Shown: positions 1 through 5,362, numbered from the stretch's first letter. The stretch is 5,988 nucleotides of DNA from Candidatus Pacearchaeota archaeon RBG_13_36_9 (GCA_001786395.1 MFWN01000007.1:9713-15700); one strand, 5' to 3'. A program made the numbers and translations. The notes: generated by a model from the sequence alone, not told the origin.

Positions 1-543
1 TTTGGAATTTAGAATTTTTCCAGCCATTTCGTAAGCTTTTCTGTTGATAAAAACTCTGTCAGGAAATTTCTTGGCCTTGTTTGTGAACAAAAATTCCTGA
101 AAATCTGCCCTTCTGCCTTTTATTTCAGTATGCAGGCCCCCTCCAATAGAGTTTCCAACAGGATATGGAAAAGAAGGTTTTCCTCTGGAGAGATACTCCC
201 ATAATTCCTGCTCTTGCTCAGCTGCAAGAGCTTTTAAAAAAGAAGCTTCTAGAGCAAACAAGCTGTTTGCCCCTATTTTCCCAAAAACCCAGCCTTCTAA
301 TTCAATAAGATCATTGAATTCGTTAACCTTTATCTTTTTCCACTCGTTATCTTTTATTTTATTGAGAAAATTAATATCTTCCTGTAGGTTTTTTGCATAC
401 GGCCTCGCCTCAAACCTGCCTGTGCTTTTTCCGCAAGGAGCAGAGCTTACAAATTTCCCCCTCACAGTTTCAATAGCTATCTCTATAGTTTCTTCTTTTC
501 TAGAATCTAAAATATTTCTCGCATTAATTTTTTTAAACTGCAT
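1..543 (-). CDS. eno: Divergent enolase (phosphopyruvate hydratase), N-terminal part, cut at window edge
   Basis: Enolase interconverts 2-phosphoglycerate and phosphoenolpyruvate in glycolysis and gluconeogenesis. The 181 visible residues cover the N-terminal domain and the start of the barrel; the gene runs off the left edge, so the second catalytic base (the lysine) and most metal ligands cannot be judged. Recognition rests on ARNILDSR near residue 8, the mobile-loop motif CGKSTG at 37-42 (Ser40 matches yeast Ser39), GANSLFALEASFLKALAAE near 91, GGGLH at 134-138 (His138 matches yeast His159) and DFQEF around 148, with Gln149/Glu150 matching Gln167/Glu168. Oddities are loss of the usual GNPT after LDSR (here KEET) and Cys for Ser at the start of the loop motif. 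The start is secure: an in-frame TAA lies two codons upstream, and there is no Shine-Dalgarno, fitting a leaderless message. It could be the only enolase or a divergent paralogue. Family assignment is strong; activity is unproven. Confidence 0.85.
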   Translation of the reverse strand, partial: MQFKKINARNILDSRKEETIEIAIETVRGKFVSSAPCGKSTGRFEARPYAKNLQEDINFLNKIKDNEWKKIKVNEFNDLIELEGWVFGKIGANSLFALEASFLKALAAEQEQELWEYLSRGKPSFPYPVGNSIGGGLHTEIKGRRADFQEFLFTNKAKKFPDRVFINRKAYEMAGKILNSK

Positions 544-564
544 AAATTATACAGTAAAAAAGGG

Positions 565-573
565 TTTTTATAG
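565..573 (-). promoter_or_regulatory. Probable TATA box for the enolase gene
   Basis: On the minus strand this reads CTATAAAAA. Its centre lies about 26 bases upstream of the enolase ATG, the usual archaeal distance from TATA box to transcription start. Transcription would therefore begin at or next to the start codon. The absence of any purine-rich ribosome-binding site before that ATG agrees with a leaderless transcript. This is inference from position and composition in an AT-rich region, where chance matches are common. Confidence 0.4.
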
Positions 574-600
574 TTTTATTATTAAAAAGAATAAAATTTT

Positions 601-612
601 TTATTATATAAT
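601..612 (+). promoter_or_regulatory. Possible TATA box for the proteasome-like gene
   Basis: TTATTATATAAT is the best TATA-like element upstream of the plus-strand gene. Its centre is about 50 bases before the ATG, so transcription would start near 632 and leave a leader of roughly 25 bases containing the AAGGAAG site. The surrounding sequence is so AT-rich that other placements are possible. Together with the minus-strand element it makes 544-656 a short bidirectional promoter region. Confidence 0.35.
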
Positions 613-646
613 CCAGAAGCTAAATTCTTTTAATACCTCGATTTAT

Positions 647-653
647 AAGGAAG
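647..653 (+). promoter_or_regulatory. Ribosome-binding site of the proteasome-like gene
   Basis: AAGGAAG ends three bases before the ATG at 657, with the GGA core five bases from it. It is a weak but usable Shine-Dalgarno match. It supports the ATG at 657, which is also the only possible start, since the reading frame is closed by a TAA at 621-623 with no ATG, GTG or TTG in between. Confidence 0.45.
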
Positions 654-656
654 ATT

Positions 657-1649
657 ATGACTGTAATTGTTGGCTTAGAAACAACTGTAGGGGAAAAGGC
701 AGTTGTTCTTGCTTCTGATAGGCTGCAGGCCCTTAAAGAGCATTCTTGGTTAGGCTGTTTAGGGTTAATAGAAAAATCCCCTGATTTTGATCTGAGCCTT
801 TATTTTGAGTTTTTAGAGAAATATAAGAGAGATAAATCAACTTTAAATTCCACAAGAAAAATACAGGTCTCTCCAGACAACCAAAGAGCGCTGGTTCATA
901 CAGGAACAGCTAACAAAGCCCATGAACAAATCTGCGAGCTTCTTTTAGATGCAGATAGATTTTTAAAAAATACCCCTCTTTTGACAGCCCTCTTTTTTCC
1001 AATAGGTTATCCAAAAGAGGAAGGGCTTTTAGAAAAATATATTGAACTTTACAAATCCTCTTTTAATTTGGATAGAAACTTGTTTGCAGGGCATATCCCA
1101 GAAGTAAGGAGGATATTTGATATTCATACAGCAGGATTAAATGTGAAAGACACACCTTTAGGTATTTTTGCTAATTGGGACAGGAATTACAGCCCGGTTT
1201 TAAGCGAATATTTATTTGTAAAATGTTTACAGGGAGTACCTCATTTATTTGAGATAACTGCAACAGGCGCAGCAGTTCAGAGGCAGTATTTTGCAAAAGG
1301 CGCCGGAGGGGGTTATGCTTTAAGCCATCTAAGAAGCAGATTAAATACCCATGATGTTTCCCTTTTCTGCCAAACAGAATCTAAGATAAAAAGAAAAGTA
1401 GGCTTAGAAGAAGCTGTAAGAATAGTTAGAGGGGCAATAGAATATGCGAACGAATTTGCAGCTCCTTTTTGTAAAGGTTTTGAATATGTTATTCTAAGAG
1501 CAAGTGGAATTAAGCCTCATTTTAGTGACGAAGAATTCTCCTATGAGATTGGCATCCAAGAACTAATTAACACAAGGGCTAAAGGATTAGCCAGAGAAAT
1601 TGAACAACTGAAAAGAATCAAAACAAAATATCTGAGAAGAAACTCTTAA
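657..1649 (+). CDS. Divergent 20S proteasome beta-like Ntn hydrolase with large insertions
   Basis: This 330-residue protein resembles proteasome beta subunits (T1 peptidase family) but exceeds their usual length of about 200. Seen directly: TVIVG at 2-6 matches the mature beta N-terminus TTTVG; VVLASDR at 16-22 places Asp21 at the Asp/Glu17 position; STRKIQV at 65-71 offers Lys68 (or Arg67) for Lys33; HTG at 81-83 gives Gly83 for Gly47; PHLFEI at 195-200 and the following TGA and KGAGGG segments match the beta PHVFSID and TGSGSP region; the helix near 250-265 and the closing strand EYVIL at 277-281 match the C-terminal fold. There is no propeptide: Thr2 follows Met directly and would become the nucleophile once Met is removed. 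About 25 extra residues lie near 35-62, the 105-190 region is poorly alignable, and 285-330 is a charged extra tail. Ser129, Asp166 and Ser169 equivalents are not evident, so catalysis is uncertain. Anbu, HslV or connectase-type relatives are alternatives within the superfamily. Confidence 0.7.
   Translation: MTVIVGLETTVGEKAVVLASDRLQALKEHSWLGCLGLIEKSPDFDLSLYFEFLEKYKRDKSTLNSTRKIQVSPDNQRALVHTGTANKAHEQICELLLDADRFLKNTPLLTALFFPIGYPKEEGLLEKYIELYKSSFNLDRNLFAGHIPEVRRIFDIHTAGLNVKDTPLGIFANWDRNYSPVLSEYLFVKCLQGVPHLFEITATGAAVQRQYFAKGAGGGYALSHLRSRLNTHDVSLFCQTESKIKRKVGLEEAVRIVRGAIEYANEFAAPFCKGFEYVILRASGIKPHFSDEEFSYEIGIQELINTRAKGLAREIEQLKRIKTKYLRRNS
1611..1645 (-). terminator. Possible U-rich termination region of the exosome-rpo6 operon
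   Basis: Directly downstream of the rpo6 stop, the minus strand carries several T clusters (TATTTTG, TTTTG, ATTCTTTTC). Archaeal RNA polymerase terminates at such U-rich tracts without needing a hairpin. No intergenic space exists, so termination would have to fall within the 3' end of the opposing proteasome-like gene. This is inferred from composition alone. Confidence 0.25.
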
Positions 1650-2089
1650 ACTCCTTCTTCAGGCATCCCTTCTTTTTCTTCTTCATCTTCTGGTCTTGCC
1701 AGAGCCATAATCTCTCCCTCTTCCATAATCTCTTTTTCTTCTTCAACTTCCTTTTCTGCTATCTTCCTGTCCTCTGCCTCTTCTCTTTTTACTTCCTGTA
1801 TCTGGGCTTCTGCGCCCTTTTTTTTCATCTCTTCCATCTCTTTCTTGCTGATTTTCTTTATTCTCTCTTCGGCTTTTTCTGGAAAGGGCCTCTTGACTGT
1901 TATTGGAAGTACTTCTGATTCAAACTCCATTTCAGCTATCTTCAGCACATCGTAATTAATTTCTTCTAGTTTTTCAGGGTCTATCTTAAGCAAAACAGGA
2001 GCGTCCATGGCTAATTGCAGGGCTCTTGCTCCAAGTATCCTTGCTATTTCGTACTTGCTAAACTTTTCCTCCATTCGTGCTAGCGTCAT
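1646..2089 (-). CDS. rpoK: DNA-directed RNA polymerase subunit Rpo6 (RpoK, Rpb6/omega family) with long charged C-terminal tail
   Basis: Rpo6 is the small subunit that wraps the C-terminus of the largest polymerase subunit and helps assemble the enzyme; it corresponds to eukaryotic Rpb6 and bacterial omega. Residues 10-70 carry the family core: FSKYEIARILGARALQLAM (10-28), DAPVLL (29-34), then a helix ending in EFESEVLPITVKRPFP (55-70). Archaeal Rpo6 proteins are usually about 55-95 residues. Here about 77 further residues (71-147) follow, dominated by Glu and Lys, probably helical up to about 123 and then strongly acidic and disordered to the end. The tail lacks recognisable motifs. Either Met1 or Met6 could be the start; Met1 is chosen because it lies one base after the upstream stop (TAAGATG), though no good ribosome-binding site is visible for either. 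It is the last gene of the operon and its stop interlocks with that of the opposing gene. Core assignment is confident; the tail's role is unknown. Confidence 0.9.
   Translation of the reverse strand: MTLARMEEKFSKYEIARILGARALQLAMDAPVLLKIDPEKLEEINYDVLKIAEMEFESEVLPITVKRPFPEKAEERIKKISKKEMEEMKKKGAEAQIQEVKREEAEDRKIAEKEVEEEKEIMEEGEIMALARPEDEEEKEGMPEEGV
1663..1690 (+). terminator. Possible T-rich terminator for the plus-strand gene
   Basis: The sequence just after the plus-strand stop is pyrimidine-rich with T clusters such as CTTTTTCTTCTTC. It exists because the opposite strand encodes the Glu/Lys-rich rpo6 tail with GAA, GAG and AAA codons. U-rich RNA of this kind could end plus-strand transcription inside the rpo6 gene. 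This is inferred only from base composition. Confidence 0.2.
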
Positions 2090-2090
2090 C

Positions 2091-2507
2091 TTAAGCTAAT
2101 AACACGCTCCTATAACTTTCATATTCACAAACATTAACAAGGTCCTGTACAGTTAATTCAAAATAAAGAGCTTTAATGCCTTCTGTTTTTCCCAATTCTG
2201 CTAATTCCCTTGCTCTTCCTAAACTGGCAAAATCATTAAGAGATTTTCCTATATCTATTACTCTTGCAGCCCCCTCTTCAGTTAATTTCGCCTCAAAAAT
2301 CTCATCTTTAAACAATTTTCCTCTAAATTCTCTATCTACATAATCAGTAAGTTTAACTCCTATTCCTTTAAGTATAGGAATTAACTGTGTTGGTTCTTTA
2401 AGGATATTTGCTATCTTTGTTTCTCCTTCTAAACCACCAATTACCCCCTGTTCTATTCCTGCATTTAACAATGCCCTTTCAAATTTGCTAGATTCTTTAA
2501 CTTCCAT
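2091..2507 (-). CDS. Unrecognised 138-residue protein between rrp42 and rpo6
   Basis: I do not recognise this family. The protein is soluble-looking, with no signal peptide, membrane segment or metal-binding cysteine cluster (one Cys, residue 127). It looks mixed alpha/beta: helix near 6-20, a Gly-rich turn GVIGGLEGE (21-29), a hydrophobic stretch ILKEPTQLIPILKGIGVKL (35-53), helices around 78-108 and a strand-like IKALYFELTV (111-120). The reality of the gene is supported by its place in the operon: it begins nine bases after the rrp42 stop and ends one base before the rpo6 ATG. In many archaea the gene after rrp42 encodes ribosomal protein L37Ae, but this protein lacks that zinc ribbon. Hand counts of 60-base lines give 17-22 G+C here, against 29 in one rrp42 line, so the gene is more AT-rich than its neighbour. 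No clear Shine-Dalgarno precedes the ATG. Function is unknown. Confidence 0.7.
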   Translation of the reverse strand: MEVKESSKFERALLNAGIEQGVIGGLEGETKIANILKEPTQLIPILKGIGVKLTDYVDREFRGKLFKDEIFEAKLTEEGAARVIDIGKSLNDFASLGRARELAELGKTEGIKALYFELTVQDLVNVCEYESYRSVLLA

Positions 2508-2516
2508 CTTAGTTTC

Positions 2517-3347
2517 TTATTTTTTGCCCTTTAAATTTTTTTCTATTTGCTCAAAAACATCCTTAGAAGAGTCCTTATATTTTTTCTCAGCTAAATCAAT
2601 AATTTTAAACATTTCTTCTGGAGTGATAGCTGCTTCATTTCCTTTTTGCATTGCATTAACCTTCACTTCTTTCCCGTCTGAAGACATAGCTATGCTCACT
2701 CTAGTCTCGCTTGCTGCCTCTTCTTCTCTTCTAGGGTCAAGGATTATGCTTCTGCCTATCTTATGGAAAGTGAATGTCAGGGGAATATTTTTTGTTATTG
2801 GCAAGGGATCTTTGGTGAACTCTCCAAAAGCTACCTTTTCTTTCTCTTCATCATATTTTGGCATTCTGGCAGTCATCAGTGCAGCAATTGCAGCTAAAGC
2901 ACTTGCGTCTAAAAGGTTTCCATCGTCATTCATGGTATATATATCTATGAATATAGTCCATACTTTCTCCCCCTCTTTTATACATAATTTTTCAAAATCA
3001 ATCATCCCGCTTTCTCTTATACCTCTATCAACAATCCTCGCTATTTCAATAGCATCTATTTTTGGTGGGCCGTAATCAAACTCTTCTGAACTCAATGGCA
3101 GCAGTTCAAGGGTAGTAATCATAGTACCCTCTCCTTCATGGTCTGTATATGGCTCACTTACACCCATCTTGATTCCTGCAACGACTTCTGTATTTCCCAA
3201 TCTCACCCTTGCGCTTCCCTCTGCATTTATTGAGATGCCTGTTTCTATTTCCAACTCTCGGTGGTCCAGCAGGTCCCTGCCGTCAAATCTCTTTCCAGCG
3301 TCCATATGTTCTTTAATTCTCTTCTTTGTTAAATTTGAAATTTCCAT
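2517..3347 (-). CDS. rrp42: Exosome complex RNase PH-like subunit Rrp42
   Basis: Rrp42 is the structural RNase PH-fold partner of Rrp41 in the archaeal exosome. Three Rrp41-Rrp42 dimers make the hexameric ring; Rrp42 helps bind RNA but lacks catalytic residues of its own. The 276 residues are close to the usual 260-275. Family signatures seen: KRFDGR at 19-24 and the following RELEIETG; GSARVRLGNTEVVAGIK at 44-60; LLPLSS at 82-87; IVDRGIRES at 105-113; the long core segment from CIKEG (122-126) through WTIFIDIYTMNDDGNLLDAS (130-149); and FTFHKIG (192-198) with DPRREEE (204-210) and QKGNEAAITPEE (234-245) near the C-terminus. A Lys-rich tail closes the protein. It starts one base after the stop of the inserted 174-residue gene and is preceded by AAAGGAC at good spacing. 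In most archaea rrp42 directly follows rrp41, so the separation here is unusual. Confidence 0.95.
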   Translation of the reverse strand: MEISNLTKKRIKEHMDAGKRFDGRDLLDHRELEIETGISINAEGSARVRLGNTEVVAGIKMGVSEPYTDHEGEGTMITTLELLPLSSEEFDYGPPKIDAIEIARIVDRGIRESGMIDFEKLCIKEGEKVWTIFIDIYTMNDDGNLLDASALAAIAALMTARMPKYDEEKEKVAFGEFTKDPLPITKNIPLTFTFHKIGRSIILDPRREEEAASETRVSIAMSSDGKEVKVNAMQKGNEAAITPEEMFKIIDLAEKKYKDSSKDVFEQIEKNLKGKK

Positions 3348-3348
3348 T

Positions 3349-3873
3349 TTAATGTCCTTTTAACAATGCTGACCTCCCCAACAATACTGGCTGACATGTT
3401 TTTGCAGCATATTCTAGCATATTTAATCTGCCTTTTGCACATTTTGAAAAAAAATCAAAAGGCCATCCTGAATATTTTTTGAAAACTTGGTTTGCATTAT
3501 GAATTAACTTTGTTGCTCTGTCATAATTAATTTTAATCCAATCAAGATAACCTTTATCGCATCCAAAATCATTGCTAAATCCAATAACCAGAGTTAAATA
3601 ACCCACAGCCTCTCTTGAGTTTAAGTCAATTTCTCTCCCAAGTTCATTTAATTTAGCCTCATCTGTTCCTGTTTCTAATATAGTTAAACTTTCTTCTAAT
3701 CTATCCAGTGCCCCTTTAACATTTAATTTACTTAATTGTTCTTGCCTCTCTAACTGCCTTAACAAAATACTTGCCTCTAAGCTTTTTGATTCTGATAATT
3801 CTCTCTGTTTAGTTTCTGTTCTGGTTTTAGGTGTTTTTCCACCATTCTGCAGATAAATATTCACATTCCACAT
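3349..3873 (-). CDS. Unrecognised helical protein inserted between rrp41 and rrp42
   Basis: I do not recognise this 174-residue protein. After a polar N-terminus (1-25, rich in Lys, Thr and Gln) it appears almost wholly alpha-helical: a long charged segment at 20-68 with coiled-coil character (LEASILLRQLERQEQLSKL at 32-50), an amphipathic stretch at 70-101, and helices at 108-133 and 145-162 joined by an aromatic turn SGWPFDFFSK (135-144). Cys residues are at 105, 145 and 160 and do not form a zinc motif. There is no membrane segment or signal peptide. It begins one base after the rrp41 stop and ends one base before rrp42, so it must be co-transcribed with both exosome ring subunits. A GGA sits eight bases before the ATG, and a stronger AAAGGAG lies further back. 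Hand-counted 60-base lines hold 16-24 G+C here against 21-27 in rrp41. Its position suggests an exosome- or RNA-linked role, but that is inference. Confidence 0.75.
   Translation of the reverse strand: MWNVNIYLQNGGKTPKTRTETKQRELSESKSLEASILLRQLERQEQLSKLNVKGALDRLEESLTILETGTDEAKLNELGREIDLNSREAVGYLTLVIGFSNDFGCDKGYLDWIKINYDRATKLIHNANQVFKKYSGWPFDFFSKCAKGRLNMLEYAAKTCQPVLLGRSALLKGH
3354..3360 (-). promoter_or_regulatory. Ribosome-binding site of rrp42
   Basis: On the minus strand this reads AAAGGAC, with the GGA core seven bases before the rrp42 ATG. It lies inside the last codons (Lys-Gly-His) of the preceding 174-residue gene. Having its own site in this position means rrp42 can be translated without relying solely on coupling from the inserted gene. 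Confidence 0.5.
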
Positions 3874-3874
3874 T

Positions 3875-4576
3875 TTATTTTTCCTGTATCTCCTTTAGTA
3901 CTTTCTTTTGCAGCTCATAAATCTCCTTGCAAGCAGCTCTTCCAGCCTCAATTGCCTCTTTCAGTTTCTTTGTGCTTGTCCTGCCATCCAACTGCATGAG
4001 GGTTATCCCTCCGCTCTTGCTTAAAAAAGCGAGTGGAATATCAGTTGCGCCTTCACCGTCTTCGTAGTCTTCCTCTTCCTTAATTAAATCAGTTACAATC
4101 TTATCGTCTATTTTTCCTATGGAAACTGCTGAAACTAAATCTACCATTGGAATTCCTGCATGCGCTAACGCAAGAGACGCCGCATTTATACCCGCGCATC
4201 TTGTAGAAGCATTTGCCTGCAGTATTGTGATGTGAACATCCACAACTGTATTTTGAAAATTATTAATCTGCAATGCTGGAGCAAGTGCCCACTCAGTAAC
4301 TTTGCTGATTTCCTGGCTTCTCCTGCTAGGTCCGGGTTTCTTCCTTTCAGTTACAGAAAATGAGAGCATGTCATAATTTACCCTTAAAACTCCTTTTTCA
4401 GGATTCTGAAGATGCTGCGGATGCAATGGCTTAGGGCCGTAAACTGCAGCAATTGCTATGGTGTCTCCAAATGCAAACAATGCTGAGCCATCTGCTCTTG
4501 GAATAACTCCAACCTGCGCCCTTATTTTTCTTAATTCATCGAATTTTCTTCCATCAGGTCTCTTAGTGTATGCCAT
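3875..4576 (-). CDS. rrp41: Exosome catalytic subunit Rrp41 (3'-5' phosphorolytic RNase)
   Basis: Rrp41 carries the active sites of the archaeal exosome, degrading RNA 3'-to-5' with phosphate and adding heteropolymeric tails in reverse. The 233 residues are slightly short of the usual 240-250. Signatures seen: KRPDGRKFDELRKI at 5-18; DGSALFAFGDT (29-39); the RNA-binding loop ERKKPGPSRRSQEISKV (77-93) with Arg85 and Arg86; LQANASTRCAGINAASLALA (119-138), which includes the phosphate-binding region; GIPMVDLVSAVSIGK (141-155); and TDIP (178-181), whose Asp179 matches the catalytic Asp of characterised archaeal Rrp41. The segment before that Asp, EEEDYEDGEGA, appears about three residues longer than the common EED-xx-GEA form. 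A strong AAGGAGG site precedes it and the gap from rrp4 is two bases. All residues expected for activity appear to be present, so a working enzyme is likely. Confidence 0.96.
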   Translation of the reverse strand: MAYTKRPDGRKFDELRKIRAQVGVIPRADGSALFAFGDTIAIAAVYGPKPLHPQHLQNPEKGVLRVNYDMLSFSVTERKKPGPSRRSQEISKVTEWALAPALQINNFQNTVVDVHITILQANASTRCAGINAASLALAHAGIPMVDLVSAVSIGKIDDKIVTDLIKEEEDYEDGEGATDIPLAFLSKSGGITLMQLDGRTSTKKLKEAIEAGRAACKEIYELQKKVLKEIQEK

Positions 4577-4578
4577 GT

Positions 4579-5361
4579 TTATTTAGCCTCCTTAGCTTTC
4601 TTTTTATCTGCTTTATCCTCTTTTATATCTTTCGGATTATTTTTGGTCTCTTCCAGCCAATCCTTTGTCTTTTTTGTAAGCCCTTCAATAAAGGATTTTT
4701 CTGTAACAAATAAAATAGCTTTCTCTGCAAACAGCTCATCCTCTACTTTTTCTCCTCTTATCCAAATTATGCCGTTCTGCCCAACGGTAATATCGCAGTT
4801 TGACTCTTTTTTTATCAGGTTTATCATGCTGCCTTCTTTTCCAATAACTCTCGGAACTTTATTGCTGTTTATTTTTATTATCATCCCCTCTTCCAGCTTC
4901 CCCAGGTTCTTGCCACGCGCAGTTAAGTCTATTCCTTTTCTCTTTACCCCCAGTACTTTTACTGCCAGCATATCCCCTATATCATAACATTCAGAAAGGT
5001 CATTTTTATTCACAAACTTGGAGCACTCGATTAAAGGCAAGAATGAGGGATAAGGAGCATCAATATCCATAATCCATCCGTTGAAAGTAATGTCGAGCAC
5101 TTTTCCTATGACCACGTTCCCTTTCCTTGGAATGTAAGTTCCAGACAGGGGGATTATTTTTATTAACCTTCCAGATTTATCTGCTAAGCCAAATCTCAGA
5201 GCAATAATATCCTGCCCATCTCTTTTAGCCCAATCTCCAGGAAGATAATCATTTCCAGTAGCTATGACCTCTCCGGGTATCACTAGCTCTCTCTTTTCTT
5301 TTGGCTCGTCCCCTTGTTCGAATTCTTCTATTGCTTCTTCTGTTTCTTGTCTTGCTATCAT
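4579..5361 (-). CDS. rrp4: Exosome RNA-binding cap subunit Rrp4 (S1 and KH domains)
   Basis: Rrp4 sits as a trimeric cap on the Rrp41-Rrp42 ring, recruiting RNA and feeding it into the central channel. The 260 residues show the three expected parts. The N-terminal beta domain starts at LVIPGEVIATG (26-36). The S1 domain runs about 78-150, from IPRKGNVVIGKV to GIDLTARG. The KH domain covers about 154-222, with the loop RVIGKEGSMINLIKK (171-185) and the GQNGIIWIRG segment (194-203) typical of Rrp4. Two extensions flank the core: an acidic N-terminus (residues 5-20, mostly Glu) and a Lys-rich C-terminus (about 238-260). The ATG follows the SBDS stop after one base (TAAAATG), and no better internal start precedes the conserved domain. 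Its last codons also contain the Shine-Dalgarno sequence of rrp41. Csl4, the alternative cap protein, is not in this window. Confidence 0.96.
   Translation of the reverse strand: MIARQETEEAIEEFEQGDEPKEKRELVIPGEVIATGNDYLPGDWAKRDGQDIIALRFGLADKSGRLIKIIPLSGTYIPRKGNVVIGKVLDITFNGWIMDIDAPYPSFLPLIECSKFVNKNDLSECYDIGDMLAVKVLGVKRKGIDLTARGKNLGKLEEGMIIKINSNKVPRVIGKEGSMINLIKKESNCDITVGQNGIIWIRGEKVEDELFAEKAILFVTEKSFIEGLTKKTKDWLEETKNNPKDIKEDKADKKKAKEAK
4587..4593 (-). promoter_or_regulatory. Strong Shine-Dalgarno for rrp41
   Basis: On the minus strand this reads AAGGAGG, the strongest ribosome-binding site in the operon, ten bases before the rrp41 ATG. It is embedded in the last rrp4 codons (Lys-Glu-Ala-Lys). 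The catalytic subunit may thus be translated efficiently in its own right rather than only by coupling to rrp4. Confidence 0.65.
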
Positions 5362-5362
5362 T

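Noticed and set aside
587..606. A/T near-palindrome in the intergenic region as a hairpin regulator
   Set aside because: It consists only of A and T runs, so it would form a very weak hairpin and is expected by chance in such an AT-rich spacer.
314..718. Plus-strand open frame of 134 codons at the left of the window
   Set aside because: It runs antisense to the enolase gene and then out of frame into the proteasome-like gene. Its product is a low-complexity hydrophobic reading, and it crosses the whole promoter region.
1646..1880. The GAA/GAG-rich stretch as a nucleotide repeat or a frameshifted second gene
   Set aside because: It is one open frame continuous with the Rpo6 core, with no fixed repeat unit and no separate start signal, so it is better read as a protein tail.
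2485..3363. Plus-strand open frames opposite rrp42 (2485-3075 and 3169-3363)
   Set aside because: They lie antisense to a clearly conserved exosome gene. Their Ser/Phe/Leu-rich translation is what complementing Glu/Lys-rich AT-rich coding sequence yields.
4643..4987. Plus-strand open frame opposite rrp4
   Set aside because: It is antisense to conserved S1 and KH coding sequence, has a hydrophobic Ser/Phe-rich composition, and shows no ribosome-binding site or family motif.
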